Of a stretch of DNA of 64,000 bases, positions 55,322-64,000 are shown in pieces; positions within the stretch are counted from its first letter, which is position 1, and the number at the start of each line of letters is the position of its first letter. This DNA is from Platycnemis pennipes. Lineage: Eukaryota > Arthropoda > Insecta > Odonata > Platycnemididae. Both the position numbers and the translations under genes were made by a program. The notes under the pieces were generated by a model that was not told the DNA's origin, searched no databases, and worked only from the letters and a program-made list of their open reading frames with translations. The DNA is taken from the NCBI GenBank assembly GCA_933228895.1, contig OW121853.1, forward strand, positions 74,260,645 through 74,324,644. The letters are read 5' to 3'.

Positions 55322-57225
55322 CAGTGGGGCGAAAACCCAAAATTGTGACCAAAATTAATACCGCTTTTATTTCTACATAATCACTATATTACAAGGATGT
55401 TATAATAGTTTTATGAGTGTGTGGATGTGCTGGATTCGAATTCGAAGTCATTTTTGCTGCATTGTTGTTATTTTGGTTTTTAAAATGCCATGTATTCAAA
55501 CAATTGAGCCCAACAAATTGAAAATAATTTTGATTACTGCTCTTAAGGTGGAGCCGGGTGGAGCGCTCCTAACCTTTTCTTTAGAATTTAAATTGGAAAT
55601 TTATTTTTCTGTGTATATGTTAATTAGTGATATAACAGATACATTGCTTTTACTATTAATGGTATGCAACAAAATTGAACATTATTCGTTATTTCTTAGT
55701 ATATTTTATTAGCAGAATCAGAACTTGATATTATTTGAAATTAAAAATTGAACTGGAGTGAATTTATTCATAGTTTTACTGTCAACGTATCTATTAACGG
55801 GAATGCACTACCTTGAATGCACAAAAACTAGGTACGCACAATGCTTAAGTGATTATAAACGGAAAAATATATTTCTCATTTCCAGATTCATCATCCGATT
55901 CCAGTAAGGAATCCGAAAGATTATTGTTTTAGTGGTCTTAAAGCAATGGGGAAACTAATACGTCCAGGGCCTCAATTCTGAGGGTGTTTGTTTTGTACGG
56001 TGCTGCTACACGGTGAAGATGGTTTGGTCTGGTGTGACCAACAGCCACTCGAAAACCTCTTCCATAATTATTTCCCGCGAATGCTATCAAGTAAAATCCT
56101 CGCGGAACCGTTAGAAGTGCTGATTGCACGCCTCTTGCACTTCCTCGGACAATTGCCCAATAGGCAGTAAGGCATTAGCTATGATCTCAATAGTTGTTGA
56201 ATGTAATTGGGCATCTTACCAGCCATAGATTTCCAACATTTAGTCATCTTGTTTCATTAGTTGCTCTGGATACGAAATGTCCATGAATATATAGCACTTT
56301 TCCGCAGTATTTTTAATACGCTTTAATTTTTTAATTTAAATACCGCAAGATACAACTCACTGAGCCTTTTGGTGCAAGGCAACTTTCAACACCCGCTCTC
56401 TTTCGCACTCACCCCTGCTCATCCACTCCCAAATTCTCTCCTTCAAGGTTTTCCATTCATTAGCCCGGTCCTTACTATTTTCTGCAACATCACCCACCTT
56501 GAACTTCCCACTCCACATGCTTCTAAATAGTGGTAAATCCTCCGTGTATCATTGGACTAAATCATCAAGATTTATCTTATTTTATACGCAACTAAAAATG
56601 CCTAAGCACTTACAGAATTTGAGTGCAAATTGTTAGAGTAATGGGCCAAATGGAAATAATGGGTGCTCGGAGGCTAGTTCGGTGATGCACTTTTTTAGCT
56701 TTATTACTCGTTCGGGCAGTTTGGGGCAGTAAATTATGTCGATATCCATTAGTTAACATCTTCACCAATAACGGGATCAAATATATCGATACAACACTGC
56801 GCAACACTGAACTTTTTCGTTACTTTAAATATATTTTTAGGTGAAATTCAAAATAACAGTTCCACTTAGAACATTTGAAAAATTTAGGCAGTTGCCATTT
56901 TAAATCAATTTTTGAAATAACAATTCTAAATATTATTACATTCATGAGTTGAATCCAACAAAAAAAGTTCAATAAGTATAATCACTACGTTGCAACGTTG
57001 CGGTGAATTGGGCCTTCGGTTTCTATGTTTATGCCTGTACCACTTACAACCTTTAGAACCGTGTTTTCAACCCTGACTTATTTTCAGATGTGTATACCTA
57101 CTAACTTGTCAAATGCATTTTACTGAAGCTCAAATATTAATCTATCCAACATACGGTTAGAAAAAATCTAATTAAAAACTTCATTTTTTTAATTTTGGCC
57201 AATTTTTTGGGATTTCGCCCCACTG
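55322..57225. mobile_element. Non-coding element with CAGTGGGGCGAAA ends (hAT-like)
   Basis: The left end CAGTGGGGCGAAAACCCAAA and right end, inverted, CAGTGGGGCGAAATCCCAAA extend into AAAATTAA-type inner matches, about 40 bp in all. The interior 1.9 kb is AT-rich without recognisable coding. The inverted similarity continues a few bases outward (GACGCA against GGCGCA), so the true border and target duplication are uncertain. Confidence 0.6.
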
Positions 57226-57229
57226 TGCG

Positions 57230-57439
57230 CCGTCGCCTCCCGCACGAGACACACCAAGCCCCTCTCCGCAGAGCAGCGCTGTGTCCTTATTTTTCCTAAT
57301 GAAACCAAGTTCACTTCCATCGTGTGTGTTTTTACTCTCCACCCGCCAACCAGTCCCTTTACGCGAGAACGGCGCCCAAAACCGTTCATTTGGAGACCCC
57401 GACGTGATCTGATGAGGGTCTTTGTCCAAATGAAATCTT
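57230..57439 (-). repeat. Partial extra copy of family B
   Basis: About 210 bp (CGCACGAGACACACCAAGC through GGGTCTTTGTCCAAATGAAA) repeats the segment at 57985-58190 in the same orientation, directly before the full right arm. Confidence 0.85.
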
Positions 57440-58893
57440 ATCTATTTTAACGGACTCTATATTGGGTTCAGATTTATAAGCGTTTATCGAACAATCTACT
57501 CTTCACTTCAGCACGTAAAATATTCACGCAAAGTGCTGAAATAAAAGCCTTTTAAAAATACTCATAATCCCGTAAACATTTTACAATTAGCAACAAATGA
57601 CGAAAAAAGATGTTGTCTTTCATATAAAGGCCCCTTAAAGTGCTTAAACATATTTGTTAATGAACAATAGTCTCCGAAACGAGCGGCCGATATATCGGCC
57701 GGTTGGGATTTTTGGCTACTAAGGCCGCGGCCGATATATCGGCCGCGGCCTTAGTAGCCAAAATGCCTTTTTTGTGCCTGGGCAAAGAAATTCGTAAGGA
57801 CGGAAAAAACAACTATGTCAGTTTTCAGTGTTTGCCGAAGCAAAAAAACCATCTAGGCCTCCAATGCCACAGCATCCAATTTGCCCAAGTAACTGCAAAG
57901 CAACTTTTAAACGAATAGTTACTTTTTTAAATTTAACCAGTTAAATTTTCAGAAAAGTAACTCTTAACTTTATCTAGTTACTTTAACCCACCTCACGCAC
58001 GAGACACACACCAAGCGCGCCCGCTCTCCGCAGAGCAGCGCTGTATCCTTATTTTTCGTAATAAAACCAACATGTGTGTTTTTACTCTCCACCCGCCAAC
58101 CAGTCCCTTTACGCGAGAACGGCGCCCAAAACCGTTCATTTGGAGACCCCGACGTGATCTGATGAGGGTCTTTGTCCAAATGAAATCTTATCACTCAAGT
58201 TCTAATTCTTGGGCTTTCGGAGATTGCATACAAGTTGATGCTGGCCGCATTCATTCAGTGACCCTCTCTGTTGTTCGGGTTTTTGAGTCATCCTTTCTTC
58301 ATTTTTTTTCTCCACAACTCGAGAAGAAACTCACTCAGGCACGATCTCTCGCTCATAATTTCCTGGGCGTTGAGAGAGATGAAAGACTTTTTATGTGGGG
58401 TCGTATTTACGATAGTGGACGCCGATGGTCATTCGTTGACGCCAGCGTTTACATTGGTGTATTTTTTATTTTTTCACACTTGGGATTTTCTCTTGGTCAA
58501 AAATCTATTCAGTTCACCATGGCTTTTGACTCTCATTAGTACACCGAGCAGGAAGTACTCGACGCTTTGGAAGAAAAGAATGAAAAAAGATTGGATACCA
58601 TTCCGAGGACACTAATGCATACATAATCGATTCTAGTTCCGAAAAGTACGAAAATTAAAAAGTATCTCTGTAAGCTATTAATACTCCAAAGTTGCACTTG
58701 GCTAGATATTGTCGGGGCTAGATTTCCTCGGCATTTTACATATGACTTATAATCATTTTAGTTGGCAGTTGTATGAAGCATCAGTTGGAGGTATGCATAC
58801 GCATATAGCATTGATTCTCCATTAACAAAAGCTGAGTTCGATAATTTAAGTCGACGCACATTTCATTGTTTCGATTTTCGCCGCACACGAGGC
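57440..58893 (-). repeat. Family B inverted arm, right
   Basis: Inverse of 44383-45842. It has an extended GGCCGCGGCCGATATATCGG palindrome near 57722-57750. The 155-codon plus frame at 58072-58539 is not conserved as a whole in the other arm and is not called as a gene. Confidence 0.85.
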
Positions 58894-59029
58894 CACACAA
58901 CGCTGCAGATGTGGTAGCACATACAGGAAAGGATCCCCCCACAAGAGCTCATCTCTCACTAGCTCACAAGTTAAAGGGACAAGGACACATCCGCCGAAAA
59001 CTGATCTACTGAACAAGTGCCTCGAGCTT

Positions 59030-59880
59030 TGGCTTCATCTATAGTATGTATTGATGACGCGATGTCGCCGAGTGCATTCCTGCCATCGCGGGCACGGGCT
59101 TCGAGTGGACTCGTGTTTTCTCGTGTGAGGGTGCGTTCCTAAACTTAGGCGATCACTCGCCTCAACCCCGCTCTTGTTTGGGTGTATTCGTCTGGGCCTA
59201 ATCATTGCATTCTTGAACAACTACCCAGCTATATTGCATTCTTAGATACCGTTATATTTTCCCCTTTTTCTGTTGGGCAAGCTTAACGCCCAAATTCGAA
59301 CAGGTCGACATTCGACAAAAATTAACGAATAAAATTACCTATCGTAAATAAAAAGGAAAACTTTGTTATATTCCACCAATTTATTCTCAGGTTACTCAAA
59401 CTTAACCTTACCAACGGTCATCCGCCCCCCCCCCCTTTCCGACCCAACACCCGCTACTACATTGTATCCACCCGCTAAACATTCACTACATTGTATCCTT
59501 GAGGTTTTCCACCCCCTTCCACTACCTTCTTCCTCCCCCAACCCAACGCCTACCCTGGATGGTATATAAAGATCATATTTTTGCTTTTATTCTTTGTACC
59601 TGACAATGACGCCGCTGCGTCGAAACTAGTTGTACCTGAGAAGAAATTGGTGGATTATAACTAAGTTTTCCTTTTCATTTACGATAAAATGAACTTCCAC
59701 AAAGTTGAGCCTGAGACGATGGAGATAAAATTACCTATATGAAGTTAGTTTTGTATCAGTTAATGAATAACTTTAATGATTAAAAGTTAAAAGATAACTC
59801 TTTTACAAAGTAATGGTTAAGTCAAATAGTTAACTACATTTTTAACGATTAATTTTAATCGTTATCCCAACTATAAGACT
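59030..59880 (-). repeat. Family X repeat, copy 2, split by an insertion
   Basis: Inverse of 31344-31715: 59030-59330 matches the distal part and 59739-59880 the ACGATTAATTTTAATCGTTA end. The two pieces are separated by the insert at 59343-59724. Confidence 0.78.
59343..59724 (+). mobile_element. 382-bp insert with 14-bp target duplication and ~52-bp inverted ends
   Basis: A perfect 14-bp repeat ATAAAATTACCTAT lies at 59329-59342 and 59725-59738. Inverted ends (CGTAAATAAAAAGGAAAACT and the inverse near 59636-59694) share about 50 bp. Inside the right part is GACAATGACGCCGCTGCG then TCGAAACTAGTTG, a stem-loop plus CGAAAC motif like those seen in Penelope-like elements. It has no ORF. A long variable target duplication points to retroposition. 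Confidence 0.75.
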
Positions 59881-60250
59881 GTCCCATTGATTGTGTCTTA
59901 TTTTTGACCTCTAATTTTAGACACTTCAGTCAGTGCCACGTTGATTAAATTTGGGACAAAGGTAGAAAAAAGTATTCTTTTTTGTTAAGTGAAAACAACA
60001 TTTTAGAAATTTGTCCATTTGATCCAATGATGTGGGCCCGATCTAAAATCCAAATTTTCTATTATAGGGTTTCAATGATAAAAAAATTAGAGGTATGAAA
60101 AAGTCAATCATTAAAAGTTTGAGGCGAAAATGTTTATCTGTGGATTTTGGGCAAAAGAAACTCGATGGTACCACTTCCGTTCTAAAACAATACAAGAGAG
60201 GCCCCTGAAAGAATACATTCGAGGTCACAGTGGTGGTTAAAATGCGAATC

Positions 60251-61060
60251 GCGACAACAAACATATTAAATCATAGATTTAAAAGGGTGCTAAGGTCTAA
60301 GGTCAAAGTAAGATCCTTCTTGATCAGGGGTTCCCAAACTGGGGGGCGTGAAGACATGTCAGGGGGGGGGGGGCGTGAGCGCGAGACCAGTTAAAAATAA
60401 AAATCTCTAAGTAAATAAAATCCATAAATTTTTTAACCAATTTTATGTTGCAGATTTTTAAAATCAACCTTGACGTTTAGAAAACTTAACAATCCACTTG
60501 TATAAAACTCTTTTATAGCAAAAATATATAGCCTTTTGTCAATGTTTTTCTCGAAACAGTATTTCTTTAAATTGAAACTTATAATGTTGTATTTTGTGAT
60601 AATAAAAATACATGTTTTTTTTCTCAATGTAATACTAGTTTCTTTCATATGCCCACAAAATTTACGTTGAAGGGGGGCGTGGACGGTTTCCATTTTAACA
60701 GGAGGAGGCGTAGTACAAAAAAGTTTGGGAACCCCTGCTCTTGATTATCTCTTGACTTCCAATAGTCACGCGGGGGTCAAATGTCACGAGATGTGGGCAA
60801 GCGAAAGGGTAAACAACCGTGTCGTATTATAAATTTAAATGGGCACTAAGTCGATGGTAAGGTTCCAATATCCCTTCCGGTATCCTCTGATCGCCAAGTT
60901 ACGCAGGGGCGAAAGACCGCACGAGATCTAGACCAGCAAAAGCGGGGCAACAAACGTCGTATCATGGGTTTAAATGGGTGGTAATTGGATGGTAAAGTCC
61001 CCAGAACCCTCTTGTCATCCTTGGCCCTCCAAAGGTTACGCCAGGGTCAAATTTAGCAAC
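60251..61060 (+). repeat. Three tandem units of ~130-140 bp, first one split by a MITE
   Basis: Units begin near 60251, 60801 and 60941, each with an ACAA-C-GT-TATTA/CATG lead, GGGTTTAAATGGG, GATGGTAAGGT and GTTACGC-GGGTCAAA. Without the MITE and its target copy the first unit is about 129 bp. A single inverted piece of the unit occurs at 61794-61830. Confidence 0.7.
60325..60737. mobile_element. hAT MITE, 413 bp
   Basis: Ends are CAGGGGTTCCCAAACT and the inverse AGTTTGGGAACCCCTG. Target copies are TTCTTGAT (60317-60324) and CTCTTGAT (60738-60745), matching at 7 of 8 positions and fitting nTnnnnAn. GGGGGGCGTG lies inside both ends. It has no transposase. Confidence 0.92.
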
Positions 61061-61531
61061 AGAATTGCAAATTCCGTACGTCATACATCTTCATTACAGC
61101 CATGTGCACAGGATTATTCGCAGTCGTTAGATTCACCATCAGAGCACTACTTTTTACAATTAGTTCAGGGCCGATGTAATCGAGATTTACGTATTGAACG
61201 GAATGTCAGCCTCCGTGACGATTCGAAAAGTTTTTTTTTGCAATAGGGTGTCTACCTACAATGGACGCAAGTTTGGCGCATGTACATACGGTTTTGGGAG
61301 ATAATGTCTTTCAGCGTAGAACACCCCAAACAAATAAAATGTGCTCATTCCATGTATCGACCACACCGCTTACAGCCAAAGCACACAGTTGTGGCATCGG
61401 TCTTGGCATCTCCATCGAGTCCATTCCATCACCCTGGGTTGTCACTGGCCATTCCTAGAGGTGCTATATAAGGGATAGGGGTCCTAATATACGACCTCTT
61501 GCCATTCCCAACCTTATAACCTACCTGGTAC

Positions 61532-61789
61532 CAGTGGCGTTCAGAGGAAGGGAAGGGGGTTTAGGGTTAAAACCCCCCAAAAAATTCCCGTAATTTACTG
61601 TCTTTTGCACTGGAGTTTATAATTTTGGTTACTTGGCTGAAAAATAAAGTTGAATTGTCTTCGCGAAAAGAGAATGTTATTCTAATTATTATTTTCGTGA
61701 ACAATAATCTAAATATCATTTTATGGTGATGCGCATAAATATTAATCAAACCCCCCTCCCCCCAGAAGGAAATCCTGTGTATGCCACTG
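61532..61789. mobile_element. hAT-like MITE, 258 bp
   Basis: Ends are CAGTGGCGTTCAGAGGAAGG and, inverted, CAGTGGCATACACAGGATTT. G-runs and C-runs lie inside each end. Target candidates CCTGGTAC and CTGGGCAC agree at only 5 of 8 positions, so the age is greater or a border is off by a base. Confidence 0.65.
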
Positions 61790-62344
61790 CTGGGCACCCT
61801 TTTAAACCCACGATACGACACGTTTGTTGCTCTGATTTTCTTGCCTAAACTTCGTTTCTTTGACTCCTTACGTATACACTGAAGGTAGAATTAGAAATCA
61901 CGAGGTTGTGTCGGGTTACGAGGTTTTCCTTTTCTCCATTCCCTGGGCTGATTATGGTACCATATTAGTATGATAAGTGGCCATCGCACCCTTTAAATGC
62001 TATTTTTCCCTACCTTATGAAGAGGATTTCAATGCCCTGGGTCCAGTGCAGCAGTGGAGGATAAGTCTTCTCTCTCAGAGACTCATAGCGGCAAGGGCAA
62101 GGAGTACCTACAGTTGCCACTGCTTAGTTCGAATTGAGTGGGTCACAGTTGGAATTTGAGAATAATGAGATGAATGGGTGAACAAGATTTCATACAGAAA
62201 CCCGAAGCGTTGCCGGAATACAGACAGAGGCTTTCCTTTTGACAGGCAGCAGAGAACGCATGGCGGATTGATACGGGAAAACGCTCGAAATAACAAACTG
62301 CGGCTGTAAATAGAGATACATTGCTTATTTTTTCTACAACAACC
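61790..62344. other. No recognisable gene
   Basis: This stretch starts with an inverted piece of the tandem unit at 60251-61060 (61794-61830). Nothing else is supported. Confidence 0.45.
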
Positions 62345-62600
62345 TCTTAATAATAATATAATAAATCGGAGGGGCGGGCGGGGGCCCTCTGGAGCACCCT
62401 GGCACTTAGACCTCTTTATTTCCATTGTGGCAACAATGTGGTGTCACTTGCTTATTGACCACATTTAACCACTCCCAGACAGGGGACAAGAGCACCGCGG
62501 TAGTGGTATGGAGGAGGGTCACCCATCCTACCTCTGTCCGGCCCAACGTTGCTGAACTTCGGTGATCTCACGGGAACCGGTGTGCCAACCGGTTCTATTG
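62345..62600 (-). repeat. 5S rRNA-derived SINE, copy 2
   Basis: On the minus strand: CACCGGTTCCCGTGAGATCA, GAAGTTCAGCAACGTTGGGC, AGGATGGGTGACC, then the tail GAGGTCTAAGTGCCAGGG and GCCCCTCCGATTTATTAT. It has a longer middle than copy 1 and ends in an ATT-rich tail. Confidence 0.8.
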
Positions 62601-64000
62601 AAAACGGCGTTGAGAATTCTAAAATTGGAAAAGCCACTTCCCAGTGTGAAGTTCACACGCTGGAATTGATTGAAATACTTTTTAAAACATTTCTTTGACA
62701 TCATATTGTCAAACCGACGTCACCATTCGACCTGGTTTCGAGGTGCCTGTTTTTCCAATATGAAAAATGTTTTTTACGCTCCTTGACGACATGCCAATTT
62801 TTCTGGTGCATTGGGAAATCTCGTATGTACCATCGTTCTCGTGGAAATTTACACGGGAAATGAAACGCCAAAAGGGCCCATACTAGCAGCTAAATGTGGA
62901 ACGCCCATTAGGATACTGACCTCCTCATCGGAGGACATGGGTTTGAATGCCGACAGAGATTTTCGAGTGGCATACTTTGGTGCTCTCTTCAGCGCTGAGT
63001 GGAGGGTACTTCAAGTTGAGTACTTCGTCCGACGAGCCGTCATCCTACGTCCTTTGGCGCCTTATATTAAGGGTACGCTAATGCCGAAACCTGGTTTCTT
63101 TTTACCCCTCATCGATTCCAAAAAATCCATCCAACTCACGCCAAACTACCAGCCTATCATAACTTGGCCAAAAAGCGTTTTCAGACCAGCTACTTTTGGT
63201 GGTTTAAAGATATAAATTCCTGACTTTCACCTTTCAGGATTTTGCGTCTACTCCTTCAGTCGTAACTTTGTGGAAGTCCATCATAAAATTAATGAATAAA
63301 GTTTTGGTTTCACTATTTACAATGAAAGTTTGAGATAAAACCTAACCATGGTTTCAACGCCTGCGCGTGACGCGAGAGAACCCTTGAAAACAACGTGCAT
63401 AGATACGATGACACCATGGTCGGGTTTTATGAAAAAAAATGTTGGTGGAAGAGTACTAAAAGCTTTATTTATTTATTGTAGAATGCACGAGAAGAATATT
63501 GTAGAACGCGATACGAGAAGCGTTTCTCTTGACACAGACGATGCACAGAAATTAGGAAATAAAAAATGTCCTTTCCTCCAAGTCTGAAGCGCCCAATAGC
63601 GTGGAAACACATATTGTCCGTGGTCGATGTCTTTCACCAACTTCCGGAAGACTAAGGAGCCCGTTCGTGTGCTGTGGAGTGTACTACGGCAAACTTTGCG
63701 CGCGCCGTCATCACCTCTGTACCGAAAAACGCCGGCTCAAGGCCGGCGCTATGCCCACAAAACATTGAGACTCTCCCCCTACTATGCAATAGCCTCCGTC
63801 GACTATCCGTAGTCATTGAGGAAGGGTCCCCCAATCCTGGTAAAGGGAAGGAGGGGGATTTCACGGGGCCTCGGTCTAAACGGGTTCCAAATGAGCCAAG
63901 GGACAGATCTGCAATGTTGTCAAACGTCATTCAACTCTACAAAAATTTGGCCCCGCAAAGTCGTAAGATGTTAATGTGGACAGTTCTACGCACAATGAAG
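62601..64000. other. No recognisable gene
   Basis: The longest frame, 62811-63215 plus (134 codons), begins MGNLVCTIVLVEIY. It has no recognised family and no clear codon or splice signal. Other frames are short. This may be unique intergenic sequence or unrecognised transposon. Confidence 0.45.

Noticed and set aside
58072..58539. 155-codon ORF in the right family B arm
   Set aside because: The mirrored stretch in the other arm does not keep the frame, so it is likely chance in a repeat.
62811..63215. 134-codon ORF as a gene
   Set aside because: No recognised domain, no context and no splice signals that I can support.

Overview
The window is eukaryotic nuclear DNA, almost certainly from an arthropod and probably an insect. 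The evidence is phase-consistent GT-AG introns in a ZNFX1-type helicase gene and a dense mix of animal transposons: Tigger/pogo, Tc1/mariner-like, piggyBac, hAT, Mutator-like, R1/LOA-like and RTE-like LINEs, a 5S-rRNA-derived SINE and a solo LTR. The species cannot be read from the sequence. Nothing looks bacterial: there are no operons, no CRISPR array and no intact rRNA or tRNA gene.

The only clear host gene is on the minus strand from about 18088 down to 3954 and continues past the left edge. It encodes a homologue of ZNFX1 (NFX1-type zinc finger-containing protein 1), an SF1 helicase. Five coding exons (18001-14713, 14251-14168, 14093-13822, 7307-7164, 5220-3954) join in a consistent frame to give at least 1685 codons. 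In order they hold a tandem 42-residue repeat, a ZNFX1-type N-terminal region, the helicase motifs and a long array of NFX1-type zinc fingers. The last exons lie outside the window. Its largest intron holds a degraded Tigger element (8222-13067) with a Tc1/mariner-like element with about 600-bp inverted ends nested in it (8373-10689). The next intron holds a 5S-derived SINE and a piggyBac MITE.

From 18.3 to 35.4 kb the sequence is a transposon graveyard. It contains a broken Tigger with a substituted third catalytic Asp, an R1/LOA-like LINE (22.5-30.66 kb) split by a 4.4-kb foldback element (24656-29016, exact 8-bp target duplication) and by a solo LTR (29602-29982), an RTE-like fragment, and a piggyBac element (32157-35032) with TTAA flanks, a complete DDD triad and three in-frame stops. 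A hAT MITE follows.

From 35.4 to 44 kb there are long stretches with no recognisable gene, a satellite-like GCAAGCTTGC repeat, a 150-bp hairpin element and a Mutator-like transposase-domain pseudogene split by a repeat that also occurs at 18.3 kb.

From 44.4 to 58.9 kb there is a multi-level nested palindrome. Outer arms (44383-45842 and 57440-58893) enclose remnants of a second piggyBac and a 6.4-kb hAT-type palindrome (47703-54097) whose loop encodes a decayed hAT transposase. Two inverted copies of a further repeat in this region act as each other's empty-site controls and prove two later insertions. The last 5 kb holds more repeats, two hAT MITEs, a ~135-bp tandem repeat and a second 5S-derived SINE.

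The genes do not form a pathway. The main biological themes are a putative RNA-surveillance helicase with an unusual N-terminus and a locus rich in transposons with kilobase-scale inverted arms.
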